NCBI GenBank assembly: GCA_020052975.1
Contig: JAGVOC010000477.1
Coordinates: forward strand, 1 to 9,369
Reading direction: 5' to 3'
Source: Desulfobacterales bacterium
GTDB taxonomy: Bacteria; Desulfobacterota; Desulfobacteria; Desulfobacterales; RPRI01
Length of the DNA stretch: 9,369 bases
The notes beneath the pieces are model-generated. The model ran no database searches. It was not told the origin of the DNA and saw nothing but the letters and a program-made list of their open reading frames with translations. Position numbers and translations under genes: made by a program. This document shows positions 6,206-9,369 of the stretch, piece by piece (the stretch's first letter is position 1; the number at the start of each line of letters is the position of its first letter).

Positions 6206-6454
6206 ATGAAAAAAGAAAAGAAATATATATTCGACAAACCTGAAAATGTACAAAAGCTTCTGAAGGCTTTTTGGATAACGCTTGTTGCGCTGCTGGTTAT
6301 TGACTTTTTTATCGTGAAGCATCCTTATTTCGCCTGGGAAGAGTGGCCGGAATTCTATGCTGTGTACGGTTTCGTTGCCTGTGTATGCCTGGTGCTGGCG
6401 TCAAAATACCTTTTGCGCCCGGTTGTGAAAAGAAAGGAAGACTACTATGATTAA
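6206..6454 (+). CDS. 82-aa two-helix membrane protein of the antiporter operon
   Basis: ATG 6206 has GGAGGG (6197-6202) just upstream. The product has a basic N-terminus (KKEKKYIFDKPENVQ), helix 1 at about residues 19-37, an aromatic/acidic turn (HPYFAWEEWPEFY, 39-51), helix 2 at about 52-70 (VYGFVACVCLVLASKYLL), and a charged tail ending KRKEDYYD. From memory, proteins with this turn, a YGFVACV helix and a DYYD end recur as hypothetical proteins next to large D-type antiporter subunits in other bacteria. I cannot check this here, and I know of no assigned function. It overlaps the next gene by 8 nt, so stoichiometric, coupled synthesis with the third D-type subunit is likely. It is probably a small structural subunit of the complex. 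Confidence 0.85.
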   Translation: MKKEKKYIFDKPENVQKLLKAFWITLVALLVIDFFIVKHPYFAWEEWPEFYAVYGFVACVCLVLASKYLLRPVVKRKEDYYD

Positions 6455-8279
6455 CGCAGTACCTCCTGCAGCTATATTCATCATAGGAGCTTTTCTCATC
6501 CCGCTGTTCAGGGGGAGACTGAAATCTGCTTTCCTGCTCGCCCTTCCTGTAATTGGTTTCATAAACCTGCTCAGCATACCCCATGGCATGCACTGGAATT
6601 TTCATTTCCTTGACTATACCATCACTTTCCTGAGGGTCGACAGGCTGAGCCTTGTGTTTGCATATATTTTCCATATCGTGTCCTTTATATCAATCCTTTA
6701 TGCCCTGCATGTAAAAGACGACCTCCAGCATCTTGCCGCCGTCCTCTATTCGGGTTCTGCCCTTGGTGTTATCTTTGCGGGGGATCTGCTGTCCCTCTTT
6801 ATCTTCTGGGAAATCATGGCAGTTACGGCAACATACATCATCTGGGCGAGAAAGACAGAAGCGTCACATTCCGCAGGATTGCGATATTTTCTCGTGCATG
6901 TCTTCGGAGGCCTCTGCCTGCTCGCGGGCATTGTGATAAATACGGCGGAGACCGGTTCTGTAGGGTTCGGATATATGGGTTTAAACGGCCTAGGCACTTA
7001 TCTCATCTTTCTGGGGTTCGGAGTCAACTGTGCCTGGCCCGGTCTCCATGTCTGGCTTACCGATGCCTATCCTGAATCGACTATCACAGGAACTGTCTTC
7101 CTAAGCGCTTTTACGACGAAGTGCGCCGTGTATGCGCTGGCAAGGGGGTTTCCTGGTACCGAGCTCCTGATATGGATAGGCGCGATAATGACGACCTTTC
7201 CGATCTTTTACGCCGTCATCGAGAATGATTTGCGGAGAGTCCTTTCGTACAGTCTCATAAACCAGATAGGGTTCATGGTAGTCGGCATCGGCATAGGAAC
7301 GGAGCTTGCCATTAATGGCGCCACAGCACACGCATTCGCGGATATCCTCTTCAAGGGACTTCTTTTCATGGCCATGGGAGCCGTCATGCAGCAGACAGGA
7401 AAGATCAACGCGACAGATCTCGGCGGACTCTATAAGACTATGCCTTTGACATGCATATTCTGTATTGTGGGAGCGGCATCCATCTCGGCATTTCCGCTCT
7501 TCAGCGCCTTTGCAACCAAATCAATGGTTATGGAGGCGGTTGCTCACGATCACAGGGCAATAGTCTGGTTTATGCTCCTGTTTGCTTCAGCCGGCGTCTT
7601 CCATCATGCCGGCATCAAGATTCCCTTCTTCGCGTTCTTCTCTCACGATTCCGGCATCAGGGCAAAAGATCCGCCATTGAACATGCTCCTTGCAATGGGC
7701 ATTGCTGCGTTTTTATGCATCTTCATCGGCACCGTTCCGGGTGTCCTGTATAATGTCCTTCCCTATCCGGTCGACTATCAGCCTTACACCGCACCCCATG
7801 TGATGGCTCAGCTTCAGCTGCTCTTCTTCTCGGCATTGGCATTCACTCTGCTCATCCTTTCAGGGATATATCCTGCTGAAATGCGAGCAATTAATCTTGA
7901 TATCGATTTGATCTACAGAAAATTTGCCAGGGGCTTCCTCTGGTTTTGTGCAAAGCCCTTAACGCAGTTCCGGACCGCTTTTCAGAACTTTTCCTCCGGA
8001 GCAATCGGCGCTCTCGCAAAATTTGCTACAGACCCCCTCATTGTCCCCGAAACAATCTTTAAAGGCGTTCAACTTGGAGTGCTCAAGGCTCTGAGAAATT
8101 CAGTGGATGAAACCACTCCAAAAATAGCCGCCCTCGAGTTCGAAATTAACCGGCTTATTAAAATGCGGGAGACGGGAAGATACTATGGGACTGAAGCGCC
8201 ACGGAGGCCCGTTGGTTTAGCGGTCCTTATTTCATTTGTGCTGGTATTTTTCTATTTGATCGTTTATATGATCGTATAG
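6447..8279 (+). CDS. Third D-type (NuoL/M/N family) subunit with C-terminal arm
   Basis: 610 aa, about 100 longer than the other two. The NuoL/M/N core holds Glu122 (IFWEIMAV, TM5), Lys225 (SAFTTKCAVYAL, TM8) and Lys358 (FATKSMVM, TM12). The usual TM7 lysine is replaced by Asn194 (GFGVNCAWPGLHVWLTDAY, where MrpD has GIAIKMAFFPLHGWLPDAY). From residue 485 (DIDLIYRKFARGFLW) to about 586 runs a largely amphipathic stretch without clear membrane helices. One terminal helix follows (about 587-610), a layout like the lateral helix plus final helix of NuoL and some MrpA proteins. AAGGAAG lies 6 nt before the ATG, and the start overlaps the 82-aa gene by 8 nt. It may supply the role of the missing MrpA N-terminal part. 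It is the last gene of the operon. Confidence 0.9.
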   Translation: MINAVPPAAIFIIGAFLIPLFRGRLKSAFLLALPVIGFINLLSIPHGMHWNFHFLDYTITFLRVDRLSLVFAYIFHIVSFISILYALHVKDDLQHLAAVLYSGSALGVIFAGDLLSLFIFWEIMAVTATYIIWARKTEASHSAGLRYFLVHVFGGLCLLAGIVINTAETGSVGFGYMGLNGLGTYLIFLGFGVNCAWPGLHVWLTDAYPESTITGTVFLSAFTTKCAVYALARGFPGTELLIWIGAIMTTFPIFYAVIENDLRRVLSYSLINQIGFMVVGIGIGTELAINGATAHAFADILFKGLLFMAMGAVMQQTGKINATDLGGLYKTMPLTCIFCIVGAASISAFPLFSAFATKSMVMEAVAHDHRAIVWFMLLFASAGVFHHAGIKIPFFAFFSHDSGIRAKDPPLNMLLAMGIAAFLCIFIGTVPGVLYNVLPYPVDYQPYTAPHVMAQLQLLFFSALAFTLLILSGIYPAEMRAINLDIDLIYRKFARGFLWFCAKPLTQFRTAFQNFSSGAIGALAKFATDPLIVPETIFKGVQLGVLKALRNSVDETTPKIAALEFEINRLIKMRETGRYYGTEAPRRPVGLAVLISFVLVFFYLIVYMIV

Positions 8280-8320
8280 ACGTCAATTTTTTGAACGAGA
8301 TAGACTGTTTTTTATCGGAT

Positions 8321-9157
8321 TCATTCTGCTTTGGTCAGCTTTGATGAGGATATGAGTCCGGAGACTGCTTTGTTCCACCCCGTCGGACCTGTGCCTTCGG
8401 CCCTGATGAGTTTGGGGAGATCGATTCGCGGGTCATGTTTCCTATCAGGTTTTTGGACAATGACCGGATAATCGACCGCTTCAAGCATTGGAATGTCATT
8501 CGGGCTGTCTCCGAGCGCAACAGTAACAATTTCCCCGTATTTTTTTCTATAGAGGTCGCAAAGGATCGATACCGCACAGCCCTTATCGCTGTTGCCCATA
8601 ATATGAAGCATTTTCCCCTCTGTATATCGAAGACCTTTTGATTCAATGCCTGCGAGTAGCTTTCCGATATCCGGATCATTGCCTTGAACAATGAAAGGCT
8701 CATCAAAATTTCTTTCCCTGGCCATAGCTGCTTCATGCATGCTGAGGCCGGTTGTTGCCGCTACTTCTTCCGTGCTCATGTCACCAAACCCCTTTACTTG
8801 AAAACCTTCAGACTGAAGTTCTCTCAAAGCCTTCCGCAATTCATTATACGGAGCACCAAGGGCAATAACGTCGTAGTATTCCTTTGTAAAAATATTCAAT
8901 TTATTGTGCTCATTCCGTAGTACAAAATAATTTTTCGGCATGAAAATTCCGCCGCCGTTCTCCGAAATAAAGGGGTGATGATTATCCAGTTTTTCCCGGT
9001 AATATTCTATCTCTGTCCTTGTCTTGCTGGAACTGAGAACAAGGGGTATATTCATGTCACTGAGCAGACGAAGGGCAGGCAATGCAGGTGCAAAAGAGTA
9101 CGTTCTGCTGTCCAGCAGAGTTCCGTCAAGGTCGGTAAAAATAATCCATTGTTTCAT
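8321..9157 (-). CDS. mpgP: Mannosyl-3-phosphoglycerate phosphatase family protein
   Basis: 278 aa, cytoplasmic HAD-superfamily (type IIB cap) phosphatase. It is expected to remove phosphate from mannosyl-3-phosphoglycerate, giving the compatible solute mannosylglycerate. The closely related glucosyl-3-phosphoglycerate is a possible alternative substrate. Motif I DLDGTLLD starts at Asp9, with the nucleophile Asp9 and acid/base Asp11. Motif II is SSSKT (42-46). The cap has [10 protein letters not shown] (146-155), typical of the MpgP group. The motif III lysine is probably Lys192 in GNSDKG, and motif IV is [10 protein letters not shown] (206-215). The C-terminal GPTGWNKAV (257-265) also fits the group. 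The start overlaps the upstream kinase stop by ATGA, so the two are one operon. It converges on the antiporter operon. Confidence 0.88.
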   Translation of the reverse strand: MKQWIIFTDLDGTLLDSRTYSFAPALPALRLLSDMNIPLVLSSSKTRTEIEYYREKLDNHHPFISENGGGIFMPKNYFVLRNEHNKLNIFTKEYYDVIALGAPYNELRKALRELQSEGFQVKGFGDMSTEEVAATTGLSMHEAAMARERNFDEPFIVQGNDPDIGKLLAGIESKGLRYTEGKMLHIMGNSDKGCAVSILCDLYRKKYGEIVTVALGDSPNDIPMLEAVDYPVIVQKPDRKHDPRIDLPKLIRAEGTGPTGWNKAVSGLISSSKLTKAE

Positions 9158-9369
9158 TCTATCACTACGATCTGCAGATCCATTACATTTGTCCCGGTTG
9201 GGCCTGTGATCAGGAGGTCATCGGTTTTTTTCAGGAACGGATATGAATCATTCTTCTCCAGACATTTCCTGGAATCGATTCCGAGGGCTTTGGCCCTCTT
9301 GAGCGTATGACCGTCCACAATCGCCCCTGCTGCATCCGTGGGTCCGTCGGTTCCGTCTGTGCCGGCGGA
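9154..9369 (-). CDS. Glycerate 2-kinase, MOFRL family (3' end)
   Basis: Only the last 71 codons are in the window; the gene continues past the right edge. The visible part is the MOFRL-domain end of type II glycerate kinase, which phosphorylates glycerate with ATP, usually at the 2-position. Diagnostic blocks are [20 protein letters not shown] at the edge of the window and [20 protein letters not shown] at the C-terminus, with [10 protein letters not shown] between. The stop TGA overlaps the mpgP start as ATGA, so the pair is translationally coupled. Together they suggest that glycerate and sugar-glycerate compounds are handled in one pathway, for example salvage of glycerate from, or precursor supply to, mannosyl- or glucosylglycerate. 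Confidence 0.88.
   Translation of the reverse strand, partial: SAGTDGTDGPTDAAGAIVDGHTLKRAKALGIDSRKCLEKNDSYPFLKKTDDLLITGPTGTNVMDLQIVVIE

Noticed and set aside
8280..8320. Bidirectional terminator between the convergent operons
   Set aside because: T-rich runs are present, but only a 4-bp stem can be formed around them; no convincing hairpin.

Overview
This is bacterial DNA of roughly balanced base composition. Genes are tightly packed, with Shine-Dalgarno sites and many 1-8 nt overlaps between neighbours. The window is dominated by one rightward operon of about 7.7 kb (583-8279). It encodes a multisubunit Mrp/Mnh-type monovalent cation/proton antiporter of the inner membrane. Nothing in the sequence fixes the taxon. 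The mix of an Mbh-ordered Mrp operon and mannosylglycerate-type genes would suit a Gram-negative environmental lineage such as Desulfobacterota, Nitrospirota or Gammaproteobacteria, but this is a weak inference.

Layout. Positions 2-358 are the 3' end of an unrecognised rightward gene. Positions 359-582 are non-coding and dense with signals. They hold three direct repeats at an exact 25-bp period (391-449) that resemble the multiple terminal repeats of an IS21-like element, with a decayed half-copy running to 489. A TTGACA / 17 bp / TAGCAT promoter follows (484-512), and a perfect 10-bp inverted repeat overlaps its -10 box and start site (506-542). The operon order is mrpE, mrpF, mrpG, an MbhD-like gene, an MbhE-like gene, mrpB, mrpC, mrpD, a second NuoL/M/N-family subunit, a 42-aa one-helix protein, an 82-aa two-helix protein, and a third NuoL/M/N-family subunit with a long C-terminal arm. 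On the minus strand, converging on the operon with a 41-bp gap, lie a mannosyl-3-phosphoglycerate phosphatase family gene (8321-9157) and, upstream of it and overlapping by ATGA, the 3' end of an MOFRL-type glycerate 2-kinase (9154-9369).

How it fits together. The first eight operon genes follow the gene order of the ion-translocating module of archaeal Mbh-type complexes (E-F-G-MbhD-MbhE-B-C-D). The C-terminal part of a classical MrpA is present as two separate small genes. The hydrogenase half of Mbh is absent; two further antiporter-type subunits and two tiny membrane proteins take its place. The likely product is a large membrane complex with three NuoL/M/N-type subunits that exchanges Na+ (or K+) for protons. 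The third of these lacks the central TM7 lysine (Asn194) but has an arm like the lateral helix of NuoL. The neighbouring sugar-glycerate genes suggest a salt/osmotic adaptation neighbourhood, although the two gene groups are convergent and not co-transcribed.

The most interesting points are the promoter apparently embedded in a mobile-element relic, the unannotated 42-aa membrane protein, the lysine-to-asparagine change in the third subunit, and the frame arrangement at the MbhD/MbhE junction, where a stop codon, a TTG start and an A-AAA-G run coincide.
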